Source: Chloroflexota bacterium (GTDB lineage: Bacteria > Chloroflexota > Dehalococcoidia > SM23-28-2 > RBG-16-64-32). Taken from it: DNA of 21,145 nt. The stretch is taken from the NCBI GenBank assembly GCA_005882715.1, contig VBEI01000033.1:1-21145 (forward strand), in the 5' to 3' direction. Positions 15,681-21,145 of the stretch are shown one piece after another. Position 1 is the stretch's first letter; every line of letters starts with the position of its first letter. Below the pieces are notes generated by a model. The model was not told the DNA's origin, did no database searches, and saw only the letters and a program-made list of their open reading frames with translations. A program made the position numbers and the translations under genes.

Positions 15681-15986
15681 ATGTACGGCTCGGTATACAG
15701 GATTCGCCCCAAGGCCGGCAAAGAGCAGGAGATCATCGGGCTCATGGAGGAATGGGAGAGAGAGCGCCGTCCCAAGGTCAAAGGCGCTGTCGGAGGCATG
15801 ATGTTCAAGCTCGATAACGGCGGCCTGATGGGTGTCGCGGTCTTCGATAGCAAAGAGAGCTATCGGGCCAACGCCGCAGACCCCGAGCAGGATGCCTTCT
15901 ACCAGCGGTGGCGAGCCCTGATGGACGCCGACCCCGAGTGGAACGACGGCGAGGTGATCAGCGGCTGGGGCTCTATATCGCCATAA
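15681..15986 (+). CDS. ABM-like dimeric alpha/beta-barrel protein
   Basis: A 101-residue protein with the strand-helix-strand pattern of the antibiotic biosynthesis monooxygenase (ABM)/dimeric alpha-beta barrel group: MYGSVYRIRPKAGKEQEIIG, a helix LMEEWERERRPKVKGAV, a strand GGMMFKLDNGGLMGVAVFDS and a second helix SYRANAADPEQDAFYQRWRAL. Proteins of this size act as dimers and may be heme- or quinone-type monooxygenases or simply ligand binders; no specific residue decides. The ribosome binding site GAGGAGG is strong and about five bases from the ATG. It is the last gene before a strong palindrome and faces the cupredoxin gene. Confidence 0.7.
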   Translation: MYGSVYRIRPKAGKEQEIIGLMEEWERERRPKVKGAVGGMMFKLDNGGLMGVAVFDSKESYRANAADPEQDAFYQRWRALMDADPEWNDGEVISGWGSISP

Positions 15987-15991
15987 CGCGA

Positions 15992-16013
15992 GGGGCGAGG
16001 CGCGCCTCGCCCC
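15992..16013. terminator. Perfect 22-base GC palindrome between convergent genes
   Basis: A self-complementary 22-mer beginning GGGGCGAGGC and ending GCCTCGCCCC, centred between 16002 and 16003. It lies five bases after the ABM-like stop and about 55 bases from the end of the convergent cupredoxin gene. The RNA would form a very stable hairpin on either strand, so it is the likely bidirectional terminator, although no T run follows. Confidence 0.6.
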
Positions 16014-16067
16014 AGTTCGACACCATCTTGGTCCCTGCGGGATAAGGAGTTGGCGTGTGAATCACGC

Positions 16068-16676
16068 CTAGCTCGGCGTTGACCTCCGGCGAAGGACGAA
16101 CGCAGCCGCGAAGCCGCCCATCGCCGCGAGAACCCCGATGCCGATAACCAGCGGAATGGCAACGCCGTCGCCGGAATCCGTCGAGACGCTCCCGGCTCCG
16201 GACGCACGGTTCGCGTCGCTGCCTGGCACCCGCGCCGAGACCGCGCTCACGCCGACGCCCGCCGACGTCCCGCTGCTCACCGCCCGGCCGTCGCCGACGA
16301 CGACCGCGCCCGTCATACTCGGATGGAAGATGCAGAAATAAGGGAAGACGCCCGGGTTATCGAACTGGTACGATACTGACTGCCCCGGGTCGATCTCTTC
16401 TCCTCCCTTTCCCACTCTGCCCGTCATTCCCCAGGAGTTAGCGGCACCTGTTACGGCATGCGCATCGGGGTCGTTGTTGGTCCACGTCACTTGCTGTCCC
16501 TGCTGGATCCGGACGACCGTCGGCTCGAAGCAGTTCTTGCTCAGCTCAACCTGCGCGCCGGTCCTGTCTGAGAACACTCCGTTATGACACCCGCCGCCAG
16601 CCTCGGCCGGCCCGCCTACGGCTAGAGCCAGCGCCGTCACGGTCAGCACCAGCACCATCGCAGTTATTCGACGCAT
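16068..16676 (-). CDS. Membrane-anchored cupredoxin (plastocyanin/azurin-like)
   Basis: A 202-residue secreted blue-copper protein. Residues 1-26 are a signal peptide ending at AEA. The cupredoxin domain (about 45-130) shows all four type 1 copper ligands: His73 in DAHAV, then Cys115, His118 and Met121 in YFCIFHPSM. An extra Cys30/Cys49 pair could form a disulfide. A Ser/Gly-rich linker (131-170) leads to one membrane helix (172-195) and a RRRS end, so the copper domain is tethered outside the membrane. I choose the ATG at 16676 because AGGAGG is eight bases upstream; an in-frame start at 16715 would precede the signal peptide. It may shuttle electrons or hold copper for the neighbouring DUF1326/DUF2182 proteins. 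Confidence 0.88.
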   Translation of the reverse strand: MRRITAMVLVLTVTALALAVGGPAEAGGGCHNGVFSDRTGAQVELSKNCFEPTVVRIQQGQQVTWTNNDPDAHAVTGAANSWGMTGRVGKGGEEIDPGQSVSYQFDNPGVFPYFCIFHPSMTGAVVVGDGRAVSSGTSAGVGVSAVSARVPGSDANRASGAGSVSTDSGDGVAIPLVIGIGVLAAMGGFAAAFVLRRRSTPS

Positions 16677-16684
16677 CTCGAGTG

Positions 16685-16708
16685 CCTCCTCTCGCTGTTT
16701 TCGAGAGG
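16685..16708 (-). promoter_or_regulatory. Hairpin overlapping the cupredoxin ribosome binding site
   Basis: In the cupredoxin leader, CCTCTCG and CGAGAGG (plus positions 16702-16708 and 16688-16694) form seven base pairs around a seven-base loop. The last three bases of the 3' arm are the first half of the AGGAGG ribosome binding site (16690 to 16685). The hairpin could limit translation initiation. Confidence 0.45.
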
Positions 16709-16752
16709 AATACACCGAAGGAGCGGGATTGGTTCCCGGGGCGTCGAATCGG

Positions 16753-16850
16753 ACGGATGGGCTGTCAGCAGATTGCTCAGCAGATAAACGGATGCGATCC
16801 CATCCGCGTATCCGTTAGAGGAATCCGTTGACAGCCCAATCCGTTGTCAG
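16753..16850. repeat. Nested inverted and direct repeats (ACGGAT-type) between folD and cupredoxin genes
   Basis: The outer arms, ACGGATGGGCTGTCA (16753-16767) and TGACAGCCCAATCCGT (16829-16844), are inverted with one extra base. Inside are AACGGAT (16787-16793) and ATCCGTT (16810-16816). CAGCAGAT is repeated directly at 16766 and 16778. AATCCGTTGACAG is nearly repeated as AATCCGTTGTCAG just after it (16822-16834 and 16838-16850). The stretch could be a folD terminator, an operator array or a small REP-like element. Confidence 0.55.
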
Positions 16851-16862
16851 GTTTGACGGTCG

Positions 16863-18191
16863 CTAGTGGCGCCCCGCCTGCTGTTCGGCGAGCATGACCG
16901 TGTTCGAAAGCAGCATCGCGACCGTCATGGGGCCGACTCCGCCGGGGACGGGCGTGATCGCCGACGCGACCTGGCGCACGCCCTCGAAATCGACGTCGCC
17001 GACGAGGCGGCGGCCCGAGCGGCGGGTCTCGTCTTCGACCCAGTTGTTGCCGACATCGATCACGACGGCGCCGGGCTTCACCATACCGGCCGTGATCGCG
17101 TGCGGCGATCCCATGGCAGCGATGAGGATGTCCGCCTGTCGCGTGAAGGAAGCGAGGTCGGCCGTGCCCGTGTGGCAGAGCGTGACCGTCGCGTTCGCGC
17201 GAGGGTTCTTCTGCATCAGGATCGCCGCGACCGGCTTGCCGACGATATTCGAGCGCCCGCAGACGACGACGTGTTTGCCGCCGGGCGGATGCCCGCTGCG
17301 ATGCAGTAGCTCGACGATGCCGGCGGGTGTCGCGGGCCACGGCCCCGGCTCTCCGCGGAGCAGGCGGCCGAGGCTCATCGGCGTCACGCCGTCGGCGTCC
17401 TTCTGCGGGTCGATCGCGTTGATGATCGCGTTCTCGTCGAGCTGCTTCGGCAGGGGGAGCTGCACCAAGATGCCGTGGAAGCGCCCGTCCTCGTTGAGGT
17501 CGAGGATGCGCGACAGGAGCATCTGCTGGTCCGTGTTCTCCGGTAGGTGGAACATGTCGGAGTAAATGCCCGCCTGCTCCGCCGCGTCCCCCTTCGAGCG
17601 CACGTACGAGAGTGACGATGGGTTCTCGCCGACGAGAACCAGCGCCAGCCCGGGTGTAATCCCCCACTCGTGCAGCTTATCGGCCCGCTGCTTCGCCTCC
17701 TCGCGCACCTGCGCGGCGATGGCCTTTCCGTCAATGATGGTGGGAGGCGGTCCTCGACTCCCGACCAGCAGCAGCAATGCCGCCCGTGTCCGGTCGAGCG
17801 AAGCACCTAGGCTTTCGAGCACGCGGGCGGCGATTCCTTCGCCCTCCCGAATCAAACCGAGAAGCATGTGCTCCGTCCCTATACGATCGTCGCCTCGAGC
17901 CTCATCGACCGTGAACTCGATTACTTTCTTTGCCTGTGGAGTCAGGCCTATCTCCCCATTAACGGCGGGTTCCCCTCGGCCGATAATGAATTCGGTCGCA
18001 GCTCGAACGGTTGTCAGCTCGATGCCTAGATGTCGCAATATTCTTGCCGCTACTCCTTCCCCCTCTCGTACGAGGCCCAGCAATAGGTGCTCTGTCCCGA
18101 TATAGTTGTGGTTCAATCGCAGCGCCTCATCCTGCGCCAGCGTAAGCACCCGCCGCGCGCGCTGGGTGAATTTCTCGAAGTGAACGGCCAT
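16863..18191 (-). CDS. folD: Fusion of a ClpC-type N-terminal domain to FolD (methylenetetrahydrofolate dehydrogenase/cyclohydrolase)
   Basis: A 442-residue protein in one unbroken frame. Residues 1-145 are a complete double Clp_N domain: repeat 1 FEKFTQRARRVLTLAQDEA, then LNHNYIGTEHLLLGL (to about 55), and repeat 2 LTPQAKKVIEFTVDEA, then RIGTEHMLLGLIREGEGIAA (83-140), as found before the ATPase domains of ClpC. A short GSRGPPPT linker leads into a complete FolD from about 152 (IIDGKAIAAQV). FolD residues are intact: Tyr196 and Lys200 in YVRSK, VQLPLP (243-248), KDADG (264-268), GRSNIVGKP (312-320) and PGGVGPMT (416-423). FolD interconverts methylene-, methenyl- and 10-formyl-tetrahydrofolate with NADP. 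No ClpC ATPase module is present. The start is ATG 18191, with no clear ribosome binding site. The fusion is unusual; see findings. Confidence 0.93.
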   Translation of the reverse strand: MAVHFEKFTQRARRVLTLAQDEALRLNHNYIGTEHLLLGLVREGEGVAARILRHLGIELTTVRAATEFIIGRGEPAVNGEIGLTPQAKKVIEFTVDEARGDDRIGTEHMLLGLIREGEGIAARVLESLGASLDRTRAALLLLVGSRGPPPTIIDGKAIAAQVREEAKQRADKLHEWGITPGLALVLVGENPSSLSYVRSKGDAAEQAGIYSDMFHLPENTDQQMLLSRILDLNEDGRFHGILVQLPLPKQLDENAIINAIDPQKDADGVTPMSLGRLLRGEPGPWPATPAGIVELLHRSGHPPGGKHVVVCGRSNIVGKPVAAILMQKNPRANATVTLCHTGTADLASFTRQADILIAAMGSPHAITAGMVKPGAVVIDVGNNWVEDETRRSGRRLVGDVDFEGVRQVASAITPVPGGVGPMTVAMLLSNTVMLAEQQAGRH

Positions 18192-18201
18192 GGCGCGTAA
18201 A

Positions 18202-18207
18202 ATGATA
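18202..18207 (-). promoter_or_regulatory. Possible -10 element of the Clp_N-FolD gene
   Basis: TATCAT on the minus strand (18207 to 18202) lies about 11 bases before the ATG, so the transcript would have almost no leader. The -35 region is poor. Confidence 0.3.
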
Positions 18208-18230
18208 CACCGGTCGCGGACGGCTGTAGT

Positions 18231-18316
18231 GGGCGCAGCACACGCCGCTTGGCCGCGATGCCGTTAAGCGAAAGTCGGCTCAAAGATGCCCTTCCGTGCG
18301 CCCGCGTGCTGCGCCC
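18231..18316. repeat. Inverted 11-base repeat in the divergent folD/deiodinase-like promoter region
   Basis: GGGCGCAGCAC (18231-18241) and its exact inverse GTGCTGCGCCC (18306-18316) sit about 65 bases apart between two divergent genes. TGCGCCCG is also repeated directly at 18297-18304 and 18310-18317. The second arm ends 17 bases before the TATAAT at 18334. These could be binding sites for a shared regulator. Confidence 0.4.
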
Positions 18317-18333
18317 GTACGCTCCGGCAGGGG

Positions 18334-18339
18334 TATAAT
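18334..18339 (+). promoter_or_regulatory. Perfect TATAAT -10 element of the deiodinase-like operon
   Basis: TATAAT with no good -35; the element CTGCGCCC (18309-18316) lies exactly 17 bases upstream. Transcription would start near 18346, just before the GGAGGA ribosome binding site (18347-18352). Confidence 0.5.
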
Positions 18340-18362
18340 GCCGCGCGGAGGAAAGGCCAGAA

Positions 18363-19028
18363 ATGACGCAGGAGATGCGGTCCCTCTACAGAGAGATGGC
18401 CATCACGGCCATCGATGGAACGCCGATGACCGGCGAGAAGATGGCGGTCCTGCGCGAGCTAATGATGCGCCGCGAGGAGCTGGCCCCGAACGTCGGCGAT
18501 GAGGCTCCAGACTTCAACCTGCCCGTCCTTCACGGAGACGGCCAGCGAGTGTCCCTCAGCGCCCTCCGAGGGCAGCCGGTAGCCCTTTTCTTCGGCTCCT
18601 ACACCTGACCGCCCTTCCGCCACCAGTCGGGCCGGCTGGAGGAGCTTAGCGCCGAGTATGGCAACCGGGTGAAGTTCTTCGTAGTCTACATTCAGGAAGC
18701 GCACCCTACGGACGGCTGGCAGGTGCCCGACAACGAACAGGAGCAGGTCCTCTACGCGACGCCCCAAACAGCGGATCATCGTGAAGAGATAGCCTCCGCC
18801 TGCGTATTGCACCTCAATCTCTCGATACCGACGCTGGTTGACGACATGACGAACGACGTGGACATGAAGTATGCGGCGCTTCCGGACCGCCTCTTTCTCA
18901 TCGGCGCGGACGGGCGCGTCGCGTATCGCAGCGGCCCCGGCCCGTGGGGATTCAAGCCGGATGAGCTGGAGGCGGCGATTAACCAGTATCTCGCCTCGGC
19001 AGGGCAGAGATCACCCCCGAAGGATTAG
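18363..19028 (+). CDS. Iodothyronine-deiodinase-like selenoprotein (in-frame TGA read as selenocysteine)
   Basis: A 221-residue thioredoxin-fold protein if the TGA at 18606-18608 (codon 82) is read as selenocysteine. The residues around it, FGSYT-Sec-PPFR, match the deiodinase active site FGSCT-Sec-PPF. Downstream in the same frame are VYIQEAHPTDGW, the hallmark helix of deiodinases, PTLVDDMTNDVDMKYAALPD and a GPWGFKP ending. The N-terminal part (EAPDFNLPVLHGDG) is the usual peroxiredoxin-like lead-in. A bacterial-SECIS-like stem-loop follows the TGA. GGAGGA lies 10 bases before the ATG and TATAAT at 18334-18339. Bacterial homologues are thought to be thiol/selenol redox enzymes rather than thyroid-hormone enzymes. 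An alpha/beta hydrolase starts three bases downstream. If no selenocysteine machinery exists, this would be a nonsense-mutated Cys homologue. Confidence 0.85.
18609..18642 (+). promoter_or_regulatory. Bacterial SECIS-like stem-loop
   Basis: CCAGUC (18623-18628) pairs with GGCUGG (18634-18639) around the loop GGGCC. CC (18620-18621) can extend it with GG (18641-18642) past an A-A mismatch. The loop begins 20 bases after the TGA, within the usual range for bacterial SECIS elements, and has G at its first two positions as that model requires. Confidence 0.6.
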
Positions 19029-19031
19029 TCG

Positions 19032-19844
19032 ATGCCAACCGAGCCAATCAATGGCGTCAGCATCTTCCTAGAAGAGTTCGGTTCCGGCGACCCGCTCGTG
19101 CTCGTGCACGGCTCATGGGTCGACCACATGGAGTGGCCGTTCGTCGTGCCGCTTCTCGCACCGCGCTTTCGCGTCACCGTCTACGATCGCCGCGGCCATA
19201 GCCAGAGCGAGCGCCTGCCCACTCAGGGCAGCATCCACGAGGACGCTTCTGATCTCGCCGCCATCATCGCGCGCGCGGGCGCACCTGCCCACGTGCTGGG
19301 CATCTCAATGGGCGCCTCGATTTCGCTCCGGCTCGCTGCGGAGCGCCCTGAACTTTTCCAGACGTTGATTGCGCACGAGCCGCCACTACTCGACCTTCTG
19401 CGCGACGATCCGGCGACGAGACCGATCGCTGAGAACCTCACCACCGCCTTTGTATCCGTCGCGGACGCTATCGCCGCGGGGAAGGTGGAGGAGGGCGCTC
19501 GTCGATTCCACGAAATGATCCTCGGCCCCGGCGCCTGGGATACGATGCTCACGGACGATGAGAGACGCATGCTGATCAACAACGCCCCGACTTTCCTCGA
19601 TGAGACCCGCGACCCTGATATTCTCGGCATCGACACTGCAGCCCTTTCCGGCTTTCGTGGTCCGGTACTGCTCAGCGATGGCTCCGAGACCCCACCCTTC
19701 TTCACGATGGTGCTCGACAAGCTCGCCGCCGTCCTGCCAAACGCCACCCGCAAGACGTTCGCCGGCGCCGGCCACATCCCGCACGTCACCCACCCGCAGG
19801 AGTACGTCGCCGCCATCACCGAATTCATCGACACCTCCTCCTAG
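19032..19844 (+). CDS. Alpha/beta hydrolase
   Basis: A 270-residue single-domain hydrolase. Oxyanion loop LVHGSW (24-29), nucleophile elbow GISMG with Ser92, acid Asp216 in LSDGSE and base His248 in AGHIPH. The cap region (about 120-200) is helical. There is no signal peptide, so it acts in the cytoplasm. It starts three bases after the deiodinase-like gene and is surely co-transcribed with it, which suggests a shared substrate class or detoxification step. Haloalkane dehalogenase, epoxide hydrolase or ester hydrolase cannot be told apart here, although the Ser nucleophile excludes the Asp-nucleophile dehalogenase and epoxide hydrolase types. Confidence 0.85.
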   Translation: MPTEPINGVSIFLEEFGSGDPLVLVHGSWVDHMEWPFVVPLLAPRFRVTVYDRRGHSQSERLPTQGSIHEDASDLAAIIARAGAPAHVLGISMGASISLRLAAERPELFQTLIAHEPPLLDLLRDDPATRPIAENLTTAFVSVADAIAAGKVEEGARRFHEMILGPGAWDTMLTDDERRMLINNAPTFLDETRDPDILGIDTAALSGFRGPVLLSDGSETPPFFTMVLDKLAAVLPNATRKTFAGAGHIPHVTHPQEYVAAITEFIDTSS

Positions 19845-19951
19845 CGGCGCAGCGCACACGCTGACCCTTCCCCAGCTTGCTGCCCATGAATCTCGCTTCG
19901 CTGCGTGTCTAAGCTCGCGGCACGCGCTGCGCCCTCCGGCCTCATCGGCGT

Positions 19952-19957
19952 TATAAT
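19952..19957 (+). promoter_or_regulatory. Perfect TATAAT -10 element of the MOSC gene
   Basis: TATAAT in the 133-base gap after the hydrolase gene. CTGCGCCC (19927-19934) lies exactly 17 bases upstream, the same arrangement as at the deiodinase-like promoter. GGAGG precedes the ATG. Confidence 0.5.
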
Positions 19958-19977
19958 CGTGGCCCTGGAGGTTCGTC

Positions 19978-20796
19978 ATGCAAAACTCACAGGCCGGCTC
20001 CGTGGTCGCACTCTGGCGGTATCCCGTCAAGTCGATGATGGGCGAGGAGCTGAACTCGTCTGAAGTCACGCAACGAGGGCTTCTCGGGGACCGTGCCTAC
20101 GCACTTGTGGACGCCGAGACGGGCAAAGTCGCCTCCGCCAAGAACCCCCGCCGCTGGCCGCGCCTCTTCGACTTCCGCGCCGCCTACACCGAGCCGCCGC
20201 GAAAGGGCGAGAAGTTGCCGCCGGTGCGCATAACGCTGCCCGACGGGACGATCTGCCTGAGCGAGCAGCCAGATGTTCAGGCAGTCCTTTCATCAGCGCT
20301 GGGTCGGACAGCGAGCTTGACGCTCACGCCGCCCGAAAAGCCCACACTGGAGGAGTACTGGCCGGACATCGAGGGACTGACGCATCGAGAGACGGTGACG
20401 GACGAAGGGATGCCGCAGGACACCTTCTTCGACCTCGGGCCGCTGCACATCCTCACCACCTCTACAATCAACCACCTGCGTGAACTGTACCCGCAGGGCC
20501 GCTTCGAGGTGCGCCGCTTTCGGCCAAATATCGTCGTCGAGACGGCCGGCGAGACCGGCTTCGTCGAGAACGCCTGGCTGAACCGGACAGCGGCGATTGG
20601 CCACGAAGTGCTGTTGCGCGTCTTCAGTCCCTGCCCTCGCTGCGTTATGACCACGCTTCCCCAGGGCGACCTGCCGCAAGACCACGGCATCCTGCGCGCG
20701 GCCGCCCAGCACAACGACGCCAACGTGGGCGTCTACGCCATGGTCGTGCAGCCGGGCCTTGTGCGTCGTGGCGACGCGGTGCGGGTCGTGGAGTAG
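19978..20796 (+). CDS. MOSC-domain protein (molybdenum-cofactor-binding type)
   Basis: A 272-residue protein with an N-terminal MOSC_N beta barrel (SVVALWRYPVKSMMGEEL at 8-25, GLLGDRAYALVD at 34-45) and a C-terminal MOSC domain (RRFRPNIVVET at 179-189, SPCPRCVMTTLPQGDLPQD at 217-235). Cys222 in RCVMTT is in the place of the cofactor-ligating Cys of mARC/YcbX-type enzymes, so reduction of N-hydroxylated compounds or sulfur transfer is possible. It is soluble and has no ferredoxin domain, unlike YcbX. GGAGG lies eight bases before the ATG. It has its own promoter. Confidence 0.88.
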   Translation: MQNSQAGSVVALWRYPVKSMMGEELNSSEVTQRGLLGDRAYALVDAETGKVASAKNPRRWPRLFDFRAAYTEPPRKGEKLPPVRITLPDGTICLSEQPDVQAVLSSALGRTASLTLTPPEKPTLEEYWPDIEGLTHRETVTDEGMPQDTFFDLGPLHILTTSTINHLRELYPQGRFEVRRFRPNIVVETAGETGFVENAWLNRTAAIGHEVLLRVFSPCPRCVMTTLPQGDLPQDHGILRAAAQHNDANVGVYAMVVQPGLVRRGDAVRVVE

Positions 20797-20905
20797 TAGC
20801 CGCTGAGCCCTCAGTTACGATCGGGCATTATCGAGCCGGCAACCGACAGAATCTTGTGTCATTTAGCCCTTAACAGTCAGGCTACGTACGTACTATTGTT
20901 CGTCC

Positions 20906-21145
20906 GTGGCATACACGCCAGACGTTCACCATCGGCGATCGATTCGCCTTAAGGGCTTCGACTATTCGCTGTCCGGGGTCTACTTTCTAACGATCTGCAC
21001 ATACGACCGGGAATCCGTTCTCGTTCCCGATACACTGAAGCAAACTCTGCTCGCGGAATGGAGCGCGCTGTCAGAACGCTTCCCGACGGCGCGTCCAACG
21101 AGTTCGTTGTCATGCCCAACCATGTCCATGGCGTGCTAATGCTAA
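20906..21145 (+). pseudogene. REP-associated tyrosine transposase (RAYT, IS200/IS605-like), frameshifted and cut by the window end
   Basis: The first frame (GTG 20906) encodes HHRRSIRLKGFDYSLSGVYF then LTICTYDRES, the standard N-terminus of RAYT/transposase Y1 proteins, up to LSERFPTA near 21091, then runs into a stop. The continuation NEFVVMPNHVHGVLML, with the HUH motif NHVH (21118-21129), is present in a different frame. Normal spacing between FP and EF in the family is five residues (15 bases), but only 14 bases lie here, so one base is missing between about 21083 and 21099. It is either a degenerate element or a single-base sequence error. The catalytic Tyr lies beyond the window. Confidence 0.75.

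Noticed and set aside
16777..17667. A 296-residue Arg/Gly-rich reading frame on the minus strand inside the FolD region
   Set aside because: It is a low-complexity shadow in another frame of a clearly coding FolD and shows no domain.
18363..18608. An 81-residue protein ending at the TGA, with a separate 119-residue protein at 18669-19028
   Set aside because: Both are in the same frame and together make one deiodinase-like protein; the TGA falls exactly on the selenocysteine position, so two separate genes are unlikely.
1..21145. CRISPR arrays, tRNA or rRNA genes
   Set aside because: No regularly spaced repeats, no cloverleaf-like stretches and no rRNA-like sequence were recognised by eye; a covariance-model search was not possible.

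Overview
The window is a GC-rich bacterial chromosome segment, densely packed with genes and with no intergenic gap above about 220 bases. The gene set (ClpC-type N-domain, EF-G2-like GTPase, RRM protein, Tat-type lipoprotein solute-binding proteins, DUF1326/DUF2182 pair, URO-D-family methyltransferase-like protein) together with frequent GTG and TTG starts would fit a Chloroflexota-like organism. That placement is an inference without marker comparison and is only moderately likely.

Layout. 13-1492 (minus): a DEAD-box RNA helicase followed by a one-RRM RNA-binding protein, probably one RNA-remodelling operon. 1708-4899 (plus): a URO-D superfamily protein with an HxC...C zinc-type site, then ribF and tyrS, overlapping or nearly so. 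5009-8952 (plus): a strong promoter, a Tat lipoprotein peptide-binding protein and two Dpp/Opp-type permeases; no ATPase subunit is present. 9009-10678: a second, branched-chain-amino-acid type solute-binding lipoprotein with its own promoter and an extremely short leader, plus a small NTF2-like protein. 10697-13494 (minus): an EF-G2-like GTPase and an alpha/beta hydrolase. 13575-15986 (plus): DUF1326, NrtS-like protein with a Cys4 N-terminus, DUF2182 membrane protein with a Met-rich tail, a small acidic protein and an ABM-like protein. 16068-16676 (minus) is a membrane-anchored cupredoxin facing this cluster across a perfect palindrome; together they suggest copper or thiol-metal handling. 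16863-18191 (minus): FolD fused to a ClpC-type N-terminal domain. 18363-19844 (plus): a deiodinase-like selenoprotein with in-frame TGA, followed by an alpha/beta hydrolase. 19978-20796: a MOSC-domain protein. 20906 to the window end: a frameshifted RAYT/IS200-like transposase.

The two most striking observations are (1) the uninterrupted fusion of a complete double Clp_N domain to a complete FolD enzyme, which I do not recognise as a described architecture, and (2) an iodothyronine-deiodinase-like gene whose active-site codon is TGA (18606-18608), followed at the right distance by a bacterial-SECIS-like stem-loop. No selA, selB, selC or selD is in the window, so selenocysteine decoding must be checked elsewhere in the genome.
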